Source: DAOQAU01 sp964640325
GTDB taxonomy: Bacteria; Cyanobacteriota; Vampirovibrionia; Gastranaerophilales; Gastranaerophilaceae
DNA length: 44,246 nt
Assembly (NCBI GenBank): GCA_964640325.1
Contig: CAZXID010000016.1
Coordinates: forward strand, 1 to 44,246
Direction: 5' to 3'
Position numbers and translations under genes: made by a program. Positions 7,807 through 15,040 of this stretch are shown one piece after another. Below the pieces are notes generated by a model that saw nothing but the letters and a program-made list of their open reading frames with translations, searched no databases and was not told the origin of the DNA. Each line of letters opens with the position of its first letter. Within the stretch, counting starts at the first letter, position 1.

Positions 7807-8096
7807 TAGTACCCATATTTTAATCGATCTAAGCCGCTTCCAGGATACCCGCCATATACTGGAACAACAATAACTTTTTGAACTGGTTGTGGATATAAAA
7901 CAGGTGTTATATCGATTTGAGAAGGAATAGTTTTTAGAGGCTTGTAGGTCATGTCATCCAGGCGCTCTAATCTTCTATTAGTCTCTTTCGTGTGTTCTCG
8001 TTGTGTATCTATTAAACTATTAATAAGTTCAGTGTTATCAGCAAGTGCTCGACTGCCCAATAACAAAATCAGTATCATAATTGAAATTTTTTTCAT
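7806..8096 (-). CDS. Small secreted protein with signal peptide
   Basis: The 96-residue protein has a clear signal peptide (MKKISIMILILLLGSRALA, cleavage probably after ALA at about residue 19). The mature part is a short charged helix followed by a Pro/Val/Tyr/Gly-rich tail (VLYPQPVQKVIVVPVYGGYPG). The family is unknown. It is the first gene of a two-gene unit with the hydrophobic-anchored protein downstream and is divergent from the XRE regulator, so it may be controlled through the inverted repeat at 8156-8180. A role at the cell envelope is likely from the signal peptide but otherwise open. Confidence 0.65.
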   Translation of the reverse strand: MKKISIMILILLLGSRALADNTELINSLIDTQREHTKETNRRLERLDDMTYKPLKTIPSQIDITPVLYPQPVQKVIVVPVYGGYPGSGLDRLKYGY

Positions 8097-8155
8097 TTTT
8101 TCACTCCTATAATTAAAAAGTTATAAATCAAGTAACAGTAATTATTCTAGAGGAT

Positions 8156-8180
8156 AATCACACGCTCAGTTTGTGTAATT
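8156..8180. promoter_or_regulatory. Candidate operator between divergent genes
   Basis: AATCACAC (8156-8163) and GTGTAATT (8173-8180) form an inverted repeat matching at 7 of 8 positions with a 9-bp spacer. It sits midway between the secreted-protein gene (minus) and the XRE regulator (plus). The size and symmetry fit a dimeric HTH repressor site, plausibly bound by the adjacent XRE protein. Confidence 0.4.
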
Positions 8181-8207
8181 TGTTTTATCATACAGCAAAA
8201 TATACAT

Positions 8208-8423
8208 ATGAGCAACAGAGATTTAAAGAAATTTGGAAATAGATTAAAAGATTTAAGACTTGAAAAAGGTATAACCCAAGAACAGTTAGCCGAGAAATTG
8301 GGTCTATCTGCAAACTATATTGGTATGATTGAGCGTGCAGAGAGAAGTACATCTTTGTTAAAAGTGTTTAAGCTCGCCAAGGTTCTTGAAGTTAAGATGT
8401 CAGAACTCTTTAATTTTGACTAA
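8208..8423 (+). CDS. XRE/Cro-CI family transcriptional regulator
   Basis: The 71-residue protein consists almost entirely of an HTH_3 domain: 'RLKDLRLEKGITQEQLAEKLGLSANYIGMIERAERSTSLLKVFKLAKVLEV' in outline, with recognition helix SANYIGMIERAER. A protein of this length acts as a stand-alone dimeric repressor, typical of phage and integrated-element control circuits. It has no clear Shine-Dalgarno sequence. It is divergent from the secreted-protein pair, and its stop overlaps the stop of a minus-strand small ORF (shared bases 8420-8423). A likely role is control of the divergent unit or of element maintenance. Confidence 0.9.
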   Translation: MSNRDLKKFGNRLKDLRLEKGITQEQLAEKLGLSANYIGMIERAERSTSLLKVFKLAKVLEVKMSELFNFD

Positions 8424-8563
8424 TCCAAAATATCTTCTTCTTTATACATATCAAGCTTAATCTTGATTTTATGTATATCACTTTTAACTCTTTTGTATTC
8501 CTTCAAAAAAGAATCTATTGAATCTTTGAAATCTTCACAGATTGCTTCTATCATTTCATTCAT
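8420..8563 (-). CDS. Small coiled-coil-like protein (47 aa)
   Basis: The ORF starts with the ATG at 8563 and ends with a TAG at 8420-8422. The product is very charged and predicted helical (LKEYKRVKSDIHKIKIKLD core). It overlaps the end of the upstream 48-residue ORF by 8 bp, so it probably depends on that gene for translation. Both have the same design, an acidic N-terminus then heptad-like Ile/Leu/Lys spacing. The family is unknown. Its stop overlaps the convergent XRE gene. Confidence 0.5.
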   Translation of the reverse strand: MNEMIEAICEDFKDSIDSFLKEYKRVKSDIHKIKIKLDMYKEEDILD

Positions 8564-8702
8564 GATTTTCGACCTCTTTGTTCAAATTCAAGTATTCTTT
8601 AACCATGTCCATATCTTGTTTGATTGATTTAATGTTAAAAATCAAATCCTTAATCGCTTCCGTTAAATCAAACTCAACAGAACCCAAAATATCAATATCC
8701 AT
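8556..8702 (-). CDS. Small coiled-coil-like protein (48 aa)
   Basis: The ATG at 8702 has a strong ribosome site (AAAGGAG, about 8 nt upstream on the minus strand) and the frame runs to a TGA at 8556-8558. The product (begins MDIDILGSVEFDLTEAIKDL) is acidic and helical, with Ile/Leu at heptad-like spacing, suggesting a small coiled coil. It is followed by a second overlapping small ORF of similar size and character. The good ribosome site is the main evidence that it is real. The function is unknown; small accessory or regulatory peptides of mobile elements often look like this. Confidence 0.55.
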   Translation of the reverse strand: MDIDILGSVEFDLTEAIKDLIFNIKSIKQDMDMVKEYLNLNKEVENHE

Positions 8703-8830
8703 AGGTATTTTCTCCTTTCTTAACTATACAGAAGCTACATTAAAACAAAGAGAATAAAAATCGCACTATGCTTTCGAATTAAAATTTTCAGTTAGTGACA
8801 CACAAATGACACATGTTGAAAAATAAACAC

Positions 8831-8862
8831 AAAAAAACAGACCTCGTGAAAGGGTCTGTTTT
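8831..8862 (-). terminator. Terminator downstream of tRNA-Phe
   Basis: A 10-bp stem (8834-8843 with 8853-8862, core AACAGACC/GGTCTGTT) ends, on the minus strand, in a run of seven T (plus-strand A run 8831-8837). It lies 25 bp beyond the tRNA 3' end. The T-rich right flank lets it work on the plus strand too. Confidence 0.8.
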
Positions 8863-8886
8863 ATAATAATAGTCTATCTTTTGAGA

Positions 8887-8962
8887 TGGTGCCGCAACTC
8901 GGAATTGAACCAAGGACACAGGGATTTTCAGTCCCTTGCTCTACCAACTGAGCTATTGCGGC
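8887..8962 (-). tRNA. tRNA-Phe (GAA)
   Basis: The 76-nt cloverleaf is complete. The acceptor is GCCGCAA/TTGCGGC, the D-arm GCTC/GAGC and the anticodon stem AGGGA/TCCCT with loop CTGAAAA (anticodon GAA). The T-arm CTTGG/CCGAG has loop TTCAATT, and discriminator A is followed by an encoded CCA at 8887-8889. Its 3' end faces the integrase-bearing region, which makes it the likely attachment site. A degenerate tRNA-like copy and an inverted D-arm fragment lie just upstream. Confidence 0.98.
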
Positions 8963-8982
8963 ATATTCTATTTAATTATCAA

Positions 8983-9056
8983 GTCCAGTTGGTAGAGCAA
9001 GCTCTTTTCAATTGAACTTCGGTCCGGCTTCGCCTCACCGAGGCTATTGTGGCATA
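8983..9056 (-). pseudogene. Degenerate tRNA-Phe-like relic with inverted D-arm fragment
   Basis: Read on the minus strand, the stretch starts with TGCCACAATAGC, close to the tRNA-Phe 5' end TGCCGCAATAGC with the same ATA-rich flank. Further on it has AGTTCAATTGA, resembling a T-loop, but no matching 3' acceptor strand. A hairpin (CGGT..GGC-GAA-GCC..ACCG) replaces the D and anticodon arms. At its far end 16 bases (8986-9001) are the exact reverse complement of the functional tRNA's D-arm region (8935-8950). It is not a functional tRNA; the origin (duplication, recombination scar) is inferred. Confidence 0.5.
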
Positions 9057-9096
9057 TCCATTAATTTTTTGCATACCGAATACATCCGAGCATACA

Positions 9097-9127
9097 ATTA
9101 TCCTACCAAAAAAAACATCTCAGTCAA
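9097..9127 (-). promoter_or_regulatory. Candidate promoter for the tRNA-Phe transcript
   Basis: On the minus strand TTGACT (9122-9127) and GATAAT (9097-9102) are separated by 19 bp, which is long but workable. It lies after the infC stop and before the relic and tRNA. The predicted transcript would include both and end at the terminator at 8831-8862. Confidence 0.35.
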
Positions 9128-9134
9128 GCCAATT

Positions 9135-9671
9135 TTAAGATACAGGCTGTGGCGCGAGGAATAATGTCACATTTCTGCCTTCAAGCTGAGCCTTTTTCTC
9201 AATTATAAAAGCTTCACCTTCAAGATCTTTTAAAAATCGATCCGCAAGCTCAAACGCAAGGTTAGAATGTTGCATTTCACGCCCTCTGAGCATTACAACT
9301 ACTTTAACTTTATTTCCTTGGGCAATAAATTTCTTTGTATTCTTAACCCTTACCTGATAGTCATGGGTATCGATTTTATATCTCATTTTTATTTCTTTAA
9401 TTTCAACTACATGCTGTTTTTTCTTGGCTTCTTTTGCCTTTTTTTCCATTTCATATTTATATTTGCCGTAGTCTAAAATCTTTGCAACCGGAGGCTCTTG
9501 GTTTGGACTTATGATTACTAAGTCCAATCCGGCTTCTTGTGACATCTTTAATGCCTGCAAAGTTGTTATTACCCCGTGATTTTCCCCCTCATTGTCTATT
9601 AATCTTACTTCTCTTGCGCGTATATTGTTGTTTAACAATGCGTTTTTTCCTGATTTATCCTCGTATGCTAT
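9135..9671 (-). CDS. infC: Translation initiation factor IF-3, apparent AUA start
   Basis: The 178-residue IF-3 has an N-domain (NNNIRAREVRLIDNEG...), a Lys-rich linker (KYKYEMEKKAKEAKKKQ), and a C-domain with EIKMRYKIDTHDYQVRVKNT and the family motif VMLRGREMQH. IF-3 binds the 30S subunit and checks start-codon pairing. No ATG fits the family start. At 9671-9669 an ATA codon stands 8 nt after a strong AAAGGAG and opens MAYEDKSGKN, just where IF-3 proteins begin; the next possible start (TTG at 9638) lacks a ribosome site. Unusual start codons are the known basis of infC autoregulation (AUU in E. coli). The usual rpmI-rplT partners are absent downstream, where tRNA-Phe lies instead. Confidence 0.93.
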   Translation of the reverse strand: MAYEDKSGKNALLNNNIRAREVRLIDNEGENHGVITTLQALKMSQEAGLDLVIISPNQEPPVAKILDYGKYKYEMEKKAKEAKKKQHVVEIKEIKMRYKIDTHDYQVRVKNTKKFIAQGNKVKVVVMLRGREMQHSNLAFELADRFLKDLEGEAFIIEKKAQLEGRNVTLFLAPQPVS

Positions 9672-9922
9672 GGCCGTTTCTCCTTTATTTGATGTTTTAC
9701 AAAGTAAATAATACCATAATTTTTAGTTTTTAATCTTCTTTGTAACAAAGTGTTGCAAAGAATTAGCGTGGCGGGAATACGCCTCTCTTTTTATGTGGAC
9801 AAGTCACTATTGCAAAATTAAAGCAAAGAGTGGGTTACATTCGTAAGCCGTGACGTCATTTCTCAAATTTTGAGCATAGCTCTAAACGGAGAAAGAAGGC
9901 AAAATTCTGCCCTGTTGATTAT

Positions 9923-11668
9923 TTACACACCGAACATTTCCGGACTGTTTTCCGCGGCTTCATCGTAATATTTTTTGATAGTACGAGCCAAAGTCCTAAG
10001 TTCTTTCCTTTGTTCATTATCAGCGGGGCTTATGTTTGCATATATTCCCCAATTTTCATTATTTTTAATCAATTTGAATAATTCTTTAATTTGACTGTCA
10101 AGACTTGTGTTTTCATTATTTTTTTGAAAGTCGCTTAATGTAGATGTTCCGGTCAGTTCATCAGCAGATTTAAGTATGCTTTCATACAATTTTTTTTGCC
10201 AATTTTTTGCCGTATATTTATATTCCAACGCAACATATTTTACATTGTCGTTAAAAGAATCGCAGAAAGACAAGATTCTTCCCAAAGCAGTATTTTGGGT
10301 ACCTTCTAAAACTATTTTGTAAGGGCTTAGCAGCATAGGATCTGCAATAATCAAACTTTTTGCCGCAAGTTTTGCATTTTTAACTTCTTGGTGGTGGCAA
10401 AATAGATTATCTCCTGGAACTCTAATACTTATTATTCCGTGATTTTCTTCCAATTTTTCTCTGATTTTATTCAAAAGTACTTTATCGTTTATAAGCCCTT
10501 CTGATAATTCTTGAAGAAACTCTACAGAGGTTTTATTTTTAAGTTCGGGAAAGTCTTTATAGGTATCTCTTAAAATTAATTCAAGTTTATCTATACTTAT
10601 TCCGCTTATTCCGGTATCCATTGAAACTATTTGTAATTGTTTTCTTACGTCTTTAGAAAATTCTGCCGGTTTTTTGCCTTGGGAGGGTGCCAAAAGTCTT
10701 TCTTGAGCTGTTTTGTCAGAAATTTTAATCCAATCGGCCATGCCTTCTTCTGCATGAGGAAGTTTAATTTTATGCAATATTACTTTATTCATTACAAAGG
10801 CTGAGTCATTGTTTATAAAAAGTGTCTCTGTAATGCCGTTAATGAATTTGTCTGTTTTTTCTTTGTTGCCGTTAAAGATAAGTGATATTTCTCTTCTGTT
10901 TTCCGGTTTATTTAAGATTCCGTAAGCCAAAGAACCTGCAATAATAGGGTGCGTAGCAAGATTGTTCCAGCAAAAATCCAGCGGAAACTTAGGGTCGTGA
11001 AGCCAGCCTATTAATCCTGCCTGAAGTATTTCTTCTTTAGAGCCGCCTTGCTTAAAAGTTTCTATCATGCACTTTCTTGATACTTGTGCCGCATGAGGAA
11101 TGGCGTCTCCAAAACCCATAGTGAATAAAATAGGTGAGGTTTCAGCAATGGTTTTATACAATAGATGTGCTTCTTGCGGTGATAGCCCTACCTGGTCAAT
11201 GGTTTTATTTATCATTTTAACATTTTCTTTGATGCCGGATAAAAAATTTAGCGTATCTGTTTTATAATCTCCAACTGTTTTGACATCTTTGTTGGTAAAA
11301 AACGCTTGAAAATTTGCTGCTTTGGTTTTCATTTGCATTATTGTTTCAATCGTTTTTGGATTTGTAGGGTTTTCACCTCTGATAAAACTCAAAAGGTCTT
11401 TCGATACAGACGGTTTTGCAAAATATTTTGGAGCAAAAAGTCTTTTTTGGTCACTAAAACCGTTTAATCCTGAATAAATTTCACCCATTTTACTTTTGCT
11501 CGGATCATGAGTGCCGCAAAAACTCACACTTGATTTATCGCAATAAGCCGGAGTGTAATCACCGAATGCACAAGAATATTTAATTTTTATCTGCTCGGTT
11601 TTAGAGGTAAAAGGTTTTAGAAAATATAGAGGGGTTCCTCTAAATTGGATTTGACTGGAGATTTTCAT
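9923..11668 (-). CDS. Lineage-specific protein with HD-like region
   Basis: The 581-residue protein is not recognised as a named family. The N-terminus MKISSQIQFRGTP has the early 'FRG' motif that I associate with many Gastranaerophilales proteins. Residues about 175-255 have the order expected of an HD-type metal phosphohydrolase: H192 (IPHAAQV), H224-D225 (GWLHDP), H240 (ATHPIIAGSLA). Whether all metal ligands are present is unclear. The C-terminal half is a helical, charged region without motifs. No signal peptide or membrane segment is visible. It stands alone on the minus strand between infC and clpB, with 251 and 274 bp of mostly featureless AT-rich DNA on its sides. An HD hydrolase function is inference only. 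Confidence 0.6.
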   Translation of the reverse strand: MKISSQIQFRGTPLYFLKPFTSKTEQIKIKYSCAFGDYTPAYCDKSSVSFCGTHDPSKSKMGEIYSGLNGFSDQKRLFAPKYFAKPSVSKDLLSFIRGENPTNPKTIETIMQMKTKAANFQAFFTNKDVKTVGDYKTDTLNFLSGIKENVKMINKTIDQVGLSPQEAHLLYKTIAETSPILFTMGFGDAIPHAAQVSRKCMIETFKQGGSKEEILQAGLIGWLHDPKFPLDFCWNNLATHPIIAGSLAYGILNKPENRREISLIFNGNKEKTDKFINGITETLFINNDSAFVMNKVILHKIKLPHAEEGMADWIKISDKTAQERLLAPSQGKKPAEFSKDVRKQLQIVSMDTGISGISIDKLELILRDTYKDFPELKNKTSVEFLQELSEGLINDKVLLNKIREKLEENHGIISIRVPGDNLFCHHQEVKNAKLAAKSLIIADPMLLSPYKIVLEGTQNTALGRILSFCDSFNDNVKYVALEYKYTAKNWQKKLYESILKSADELTGTSTLSDFQKNNENTSLDSQIKELFKLIKNNENWGIYANISPADNEQRKELRTLARTIKKYYDEAAENSPEMFGV

Positions 11669-11942
11669 TTTTAATCTTCTTCTTCTCCTTCTTCTTTACT
11701 TGGTTTTACATAATATTTTAACTCGCAAAATAAAATAAGTTGCTATCTTTACAATTTGTTCTTAAAATTTGTTTACATTTTAAAAGATTTAAATTTATTA
11801 ATTTAAAGCCGATTAAAAATTAAAATTATTAATAAAAAATGAAGTTTAGATGCTTTTTTAAAAAAAAGCCTTATATTAAAAAATATAGTCTCATTAAAAC
11901 TTTAGTAAGGAGCGGGAATTTATCCCCGTATTTGGTGAAACA

Positions 11943-14552
11943 ATGCAGAATTTCAACAAATTTACCAATTATTCTCAAGAAATTTTATCTTCGGCTCAAA
12001 ACATAATGAGTTCGAATAAAAACTTTGAACTCCAGCCTGAGCATATTTTAATGGCAATGATTAAAGATGTGGAAGGCGTTGCCGGCGATTATCTTAAAGA
12101 GCTGAAACTTTTACAACAGCCCTTCATTGATAAAGTCGTAAAAGCGATTAAGGATTACCCGACGGTATCAGGACCTATTAACGCAGGTCAATTATACCTT
12201 TCGCAAAAAACAAACGAACTTTTGGACATTGCTGATGCTCAGGCACAAGAACTTAAAGACGAATTTATAAGTATTGAACACATCTTAATTGCAATGACAA
12301 AAATCGAACACAATATTCAAAAATTATTGGATGAATTCGGTGTGAACACAAATTCAGTATTAAAAGCGATGAAAAACATAAGAGGTAATAAAAAAGTGGA
12401 CAACAAAGATGCAGAAGAAATGTATAAAGCACTTGAAAAATATTCGACAGATTTGACCGAACTTGCCCGTAAAGGCAAGCTTGACCCTGTAATCGGTCGT
12501 GATGAAGAAGTCAGAAGAATCATTCAAGTCTTAAACCGTAGAACAAAAAACAACCCGTGTTTAATCGGAGAACCGGGCGTGGGCAAAACCGCCATAATAG
12601 AAGGTCTTGCCCAAAGAATAGTGCGCGGTGATGTGCCTGAAAGCTTAAAAGAGGTCAAATTGATTTCGCTTGATATGGGCGCGTTAATTGCAGGTGCAAA
12701 ATTCAGAGGCGAATTTGAAGAACGTCTGAAAGCCGTCTTAAAAGAAGTTGAAGACTCTCAAGGTGAAATTGTTATGTTTATCGATGAAATTCATACAGTT
12801 GTCGGTGCAGGAGCCACCGAAGGCTCTATGGATGCGGGAAATATTTTAAAGCCAATGCTTGCAAGGGGTGTTTTAAGAACCGTCGGCGCAACAACTATTA
12901 ACGAATATCGCAAATATATCGAAAAAGACCCTGCGCTTGAAAGACGGTTTCAGCCCGTTATGATTGACGAACCAAGCGTTGAAGATACAATAAGTATCTT
13001 AAGAGGTTTGAAAGAAAAGTATGAAGTCCATCACGGCGTCAGAATTTTGGACTCTGCTTTAATTCAAGCTGCAAAGCTTTCCGACAGGTATATTACAGAC
13101 CGCTTTTTGCCTGATAAAGCAATAGATTTGATTGATGAGGCGGCATCTTCTTTAAGAATTGAAATAGATTCCATGCCCGAAGAAATCGATACAATGATGC
13201 GTCAAAAAATTCAGCTTGAAATTGAGCGCGAAGCTCTTAAAAAAGAATCCGGTGAAGAAGTTGAAGCAAAAATTAAAGACATTTCAAAACAGATTGACGA
13301 ACTCGAAAAGAAAATAAATGTTTTAAAAACCCAATGGTCTTTGGAAAAAAGCACAATAACAAGCGAAGCCTCAACAAAAGAAGAAATCGAACAAATTAAA
13401 CAAAAAATAGAAGAAGCCGAAAGAAATGCGGATCTTGAAACTGCTGCAGAGCTTAAATACGGAAGACTCCCCGAACTTGAAAAAAAATTAGCTCAGACAC
13501 AAAAAAAGGAAAAGAAAGAAAATCAGCTTCTTAAAGAAGAAATTGATGATGAAGATATTGCAAATGTGGTAAGCAAGTGGACGGGGATTCCCGTTACCCG
13601 CCTTGTTGAAAGTGAAATGCAAAAACTTATGCACATGGAAGATGCCCTGCATAAAAGGGTGGTCGGCCAAGATGAAGCTGTTGCTGTCGTGTCAGATGCA
13701 ATCCGAAGAGCGCGCTCAGGCTTAAAAGACCCGAAAAGGCCAATCGGAACATTTATTTTCCTTGGGCCGACAGGTGTGGGGAAAACTGAACTTGCAAAGG
13801 CACTTGCCGAATTTATGTTCAATGATGAAGAAGCACTTATAAGAATAGACATGTCTGAATATATGGAAAAACACAACGTAGCAAGGCTTGTGGGTGCGCC
13901 TCCGGGGTATGTGGGTTATGAAGAGGGCGGACAGTTAACCGAAAAGGTCAGAAGAAAACCTTATTCTGTCGTACTTTTTGATGAGATTGAAAAGGCTCAT
14001 CCTGATGTTTTTAATATTATGCTTCAAATTTTTGATGATGGAAGATTGACTGATTCTAAAGGCAAAACGGTTGATTTTAAAAACACTGTTATTATAATGA
14101 CATCAAACATAGCAAGCGACATGATTTTGGAAAGCTCACTGAGTGCAATGGCATCAGAAAAAAGCTTTGAGACCGTTAAAGAAAATGTAATGCTCGCACT
14201 GCGCGACCATTTTAAACCTGAATTTTTAAACAGGGTTGATGAGACCGTGTTTTTCAGAGCGCTTACTATGGCGCAGTTGTCTGCTATTGTTGATATTCAG
14301 ATTGAATATTTGAAAAATTTGCTCAAAGAACACGACATTGAACTTGAGATAAGCGAAGAGGCAAAAGAATTTCTTGCAACAAGAGGCTTTAATCCGATTT
14401 ACGGGGCAAGACCGCTTAAGCGTGAGATTATGAAGTTGGTTGAAAACCCGCTTTCTAAATTGCTTCTGGCGCAAAAATTCATCCGCGGCGACAAATTAAT
14501 CGTCGATGTTGATGATGACGAGATAAAATTTATAAAAGAAAACACTAAATAA
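11943..14552 (+). CDS. clpB: ATP-dependent chaperone ClpB
   Basis: The 869-residue Hsp100 disaggregase has the full domain order: N-domain (about 1-145, two repeats), AAA1 with Walker A GEPGVGKT (209-216) and Walker B VMFIDEIH, a middle coiled-coil domain (about 400-530, Glu/Lys rich), and AAA2 with Walker A GPTGVGKT (608-615) and VVLFDEIEKAH. A small C-terminal domain follows (GARPLKREIMKLVENPLS). The M-domain distinguishes ClpB from ClpA, and there is no ClpP-binding IGF-type loop that I can see. It works with DnaK to resolubilise aggregated proteins in the cytoplasm. A small hairpin (GCGGG..CCCCG, 11912-11929) lies in the leader; no CIRCE element is visible. Confidence 0.98.
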   Translation: MQNFNKFTNYSQEILSSAQNIMSSNKNFELQPEHILMAMIKDVEGVAGDYLKELKLLQQPFIDKVVKAIKDYPTVSGPINAGQLYLSQKTNELLDIADAQAQELKDEFISIEHILIAMTKIEHNIQKLLDEFGVNTNSVLKAMKNIRGNKKVDNKDAEEMYKALEKYSTDLTELARKGKLDPVIGRDEEVRRIIQVLNRRTKNNPCLIGEPGVGKTAIIEGLAQRIVRGDVPESLKEVKLISLDMGALIAGAKFRGEFEERLKAVLKEVEDSQGEIVMFIDEIHTVVGAGATEGSMDAGNILKPMLARGVLRTVGATTINEYRKYIEKDPALERRFQPVMIDEPSVEDTISILRGLKEKYEVHHGVRILDSALIQAAKLSDRYITDRFLPDKAIDLIDEAASSLRIEIDSMPEEIDTMMRQKIQLEIEREALKKESGEEVEAKIKDISKQIDELEKKINVLKTQWSLEKSTITSEASTKEEIEQIKQKIEEAERNADLETAAELKYGRLPELEKKLAQTQKKEKKENQLLKEEIDDEDIANVVSKWTGIPVTRLVESEMQKLMHMEDALHKRVVGQDEAVAVVSDAIRRARSGLKDPKRPIGTFIFLGPTGVGKTELAKALAEFMFNDEEALIRIDMSEYMEKHNVARLVGAPPGYVGYEEGGQLTEKVRRKPYSVVLFDEIEKAHPDVFNIMLQIFDDGRLTDSKGKTVDFKNTVIIMTSNIASDMILESSLSAMASEKSFETVKENVMLALRDHFKPEFLNRVDETVFFRALTMAQLSAIVDIQIEYLKNLLKEHDIELEISEEAKEFLATRGFNPIYGARPLKREIMKLVENPLSKLLLAQKFIRGDKLIVDVDDDEIKFIKENTK

Positions 14553-14576
14553 ATTCAATTAATTTTTCCCTCATGT

Positions 14577-14582
14577 TATAAT
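14577..14582 (+). promoter_or_regulatory. Extended -10 promoter element (TGTTATAAT)
   Basis: TGTTATAAT at 14574-14582 precedes the start at 14609 by 26 bp. The same 9-mer recurs at 15571-15579 before the next independent gene, and a variant TGTTAAAAT lies before recJ. This supports it as this genome's promoter type. No strong -35 is seen. Confidence 0.5.
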
Positions 14583-14608
14583 CAACAGAACCACAACGGA
14601 ATTAGAAA

Positions 14609-15040
14609 ATGAAAATTCAACTTGGGGAAAAAGCCACTGATGTCATTTCAAAAATCAGCCGAATAAACGGCTGGCAAAATCGTGCTGTTTACGGGGTTTC
14701 TGCTTTACTTTCACAGCCGTTTTTTGATTATTATAACCCTTCGGTGGATAAAGACACAAGAAAATTTTCGCTCAACAAAACGCTTATAAAAATTATCGTC
14801 GGAACGTCCGTCGGGCTTGTTTCAAGAGTGCCTTTTCAAAAACTGGGCGAACATTTGTTTGAAAAAGGATATTTCGGCAAAAAAGTTCTATCAGAAAATC
14901 TTGACACAGCAAGGTTTAAATCCTGTGTAGGAAACGTTTTTTCCATTATAGGTGCGATTGCTGCAATGTTTAGCGTAGATATTGTTATTTCAAATTATCT
15001 GATGAGTTACTTCAATAAAAAGATTAAGGCAGGCAAATGA
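14609..15040 (+). CDS. Hypothetical membrane protein (lineage-specific)
   Basis: The 143-residue protein has an amphipathic N-terminus and two or three hydrophobic stretches: about 27-40 (YGVSALLSQPFF), 58-75 (TLIKIIVGTSVGLVS) and 105-130 (VGNVFSIIGAIAAMFSVDIVI). The motif 'SALLSQPFFDYYNP.VD..TR' is distinctive and resembles proteins I recall only from Gastranaerophilales; I know no function. The gene overlaps the next one by 4 bp (ATGA), so both are translated together. It follows clpB by 56 bp but has its own promoter-like box. Confidence 0.6.
   Translation: MKIQLGEKATDVISKISRINGWQNRAVYGVSALLSQPFFDYYNPSVDKDTRKFSLNKTLIKIIVGTSVGLVSRVPFQKLGEHLFEKGYFGKKVLSENLDTARFKSCVGNVFSIIGAIAAMFSVDIVISNYLMSYFNKKIKAGK

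Larger units (their letters stand above)
1..8886. mobile_element. Putative integrated element next to tRNA-Phe (left end outside window)
   Basis: The stretch holds a tyrosine integrase, an excisionase-like HTH protein, a primase-helicase, an XRE regulator and a Vsr/cytosine methyltransferase pair, while everything to the right of the tRNA is housekeeping. The 3' end of tRNA-Phe (minus strand, CCA at 8887-8889) faces this block, the usual geometry for tyrosine-integrase insertion into a tRNA 3' end. I could not find a second copy of the tRNA 3' end inside the window, so the other attachment half would lie to the left. The exact right boundary and the inclusion of the defence genes in the same element are inference. 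Confidence 0.55.

Noticed and set aside
9267..9733. Open frames on the plus strand opposite infC
   Set aside because: They are shadows of the well-supported IF-3 gene, with Phe/Leu/Ile-rich low-complexity translations.
9771..9800. GGCG..CGCC hairpin with CTCTCTTTTT between infC and the HD-like gene
   Set aside because: It looks like a plus-strand terminator, but no plus-strand gene ends there and the stem is only 4 bp.
11912..11929. Heat-shock operator (CIRCE) upstream of clpB
   Set aside because: Only a short GCGGG/CCCCG hairpin is present; it lacks the 9-bp CIRCE arms and spacing.
13488..13876. Open frames antisense to clpB
   Set aside because: They follow the codon pattern of clpB on the other strand, with no ribosome site or protein features of their own.
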